A stretch of 5,092 nucleotides of DNA from JAEZHK01 sp964575255 (GTDB lineage: Bacteria; Bacillota; Clostridia; Christensenellales; Aristaeellaceae). The stretch is taken from positions 1 through 5,092 of the forward strand of contig CAZNPZ010000097.1 in assembly GCA_964575255.1 (NCBI GenBank), given 5' to 3'. Below, piece after piece: positions 4,956 through 5,092 of the stretch (the first letter of the stretch is position 1; every line of letters begins with the position of its first letter). A program made the position numbers and the translations under genes. Under the pieces are notes generated by a model, which searched no databases, had not been told where the DNA came from, and was given only the letters and a program-made list of their open reading frames with translations.

Positions 4956-5092
4956 CCGGCCCGATCATCCGCGTGGAACACCTGAAAAAGAGTTTCGGCG
5001 ACCACGAGGTGCTGCTGGACGTCAGCATGACGGCGGAGAAGGGCGACGTGGTGTGCATCATCGGCGCGTCCGGCAGCGGGAAATCCACGCTG
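4952..5092 (+). CDS. Amino-acid ABC transporter ATP-binding protein (5' part only)
   Basis: This is the start of the cytoplasmic ATPase that powers the importer. The 47 visible codons include the beta-strand opening IIRVEHLKKSFGDHEVL (5-21), with the aromatic Phe15 at the A-loop position, and the complete Walker A motif GASGSGKST (38-46). This matches the GlnQ/HisP/ArtM type, where GPSGSGKST is commoner. The remaining roughly 200 residues (Q-loop, signature, Walker B, H-loop) lie beyond the window. The ATG overlaps the permease stop codon as ATGA, and a purine-rich GGAAGGGGG (4936-4944) supplies a Shine-Dalgarno-like site 7 nt upstream. It is therefore the third gene of the riboswitch-controlled operon. 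Confidence 0.95.
   Translation, partial: MTGPIIRVEHLKKSFGDHEVLLDVSMTAEKGDVVCIIGASGSGKSTL

Overview
The window is a GC-rich bacterial chromosomal segment with two divergent gene blocks. The gene order maf-mreB-mreC on the minus strand, the canonical ribosome binding sites and a lysine riboswitch with a transcription terminator on the plus strand point to a member of the Bacillota (Clostridia-like, high GC). That placement is inference from gene content. One feature fits a classical Gram-positive less well: the amino-acid binding protein has no lipobox cysteine.

Left block (1-2634, minus strand). A single extended -10 promoter (about 2607-2634) drives maf (nucleotide pyrophosphatase), then mreB 19 bp on, then mreC 36 bp on. 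mreC runs off the left edge. These are the cell-shape and division-associated genes in their usual order, with no radC between maf and mreB. The MreB is strikingly divergent. It keeps the first phosphate loop and the adenosine motif, but the acidic catalytic positions of the connect-1 and phosphate-2 motifs read R-A and T instead of E-E and D. It also carries an acidic insertion of about 45 residues.

Divergent control region (2581-3037). Besides the maf promoter it holds a plus-strand promoter (TTGACA, 17 bp, TACACT), a strong hairpin at the predicted transcript 5' end, a complete lysine (L-box) aptamer and an intrinsic terminator with a competing antiterminator stem. These lie just ahead of the ribosome binding site of the first transporter gene.

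Right block (3038-5092, plus strand). This is a polar amino-acid ABC importer: a secreted family-3 binding protein, a HisM/GlnP-type permease (GTG start) and the beginning of the ATPase, which overlaps the permease by 4 bp and is cut by the right edge after its Walker A motif. The riboswitch predicts that the substrate is lysine and that the operon is shut off when lysine is plentiful. A 340-bp non-coding interval between binding protein and permease is packed with consecutive stem-loops. The first two share a 12-base core and probably act as a partial terminator or mRNA stabiliser that lowers permease and ATPase expression relative to the binding protein. Whether the rest is a distinct structured RNA cannot be decided by eye.
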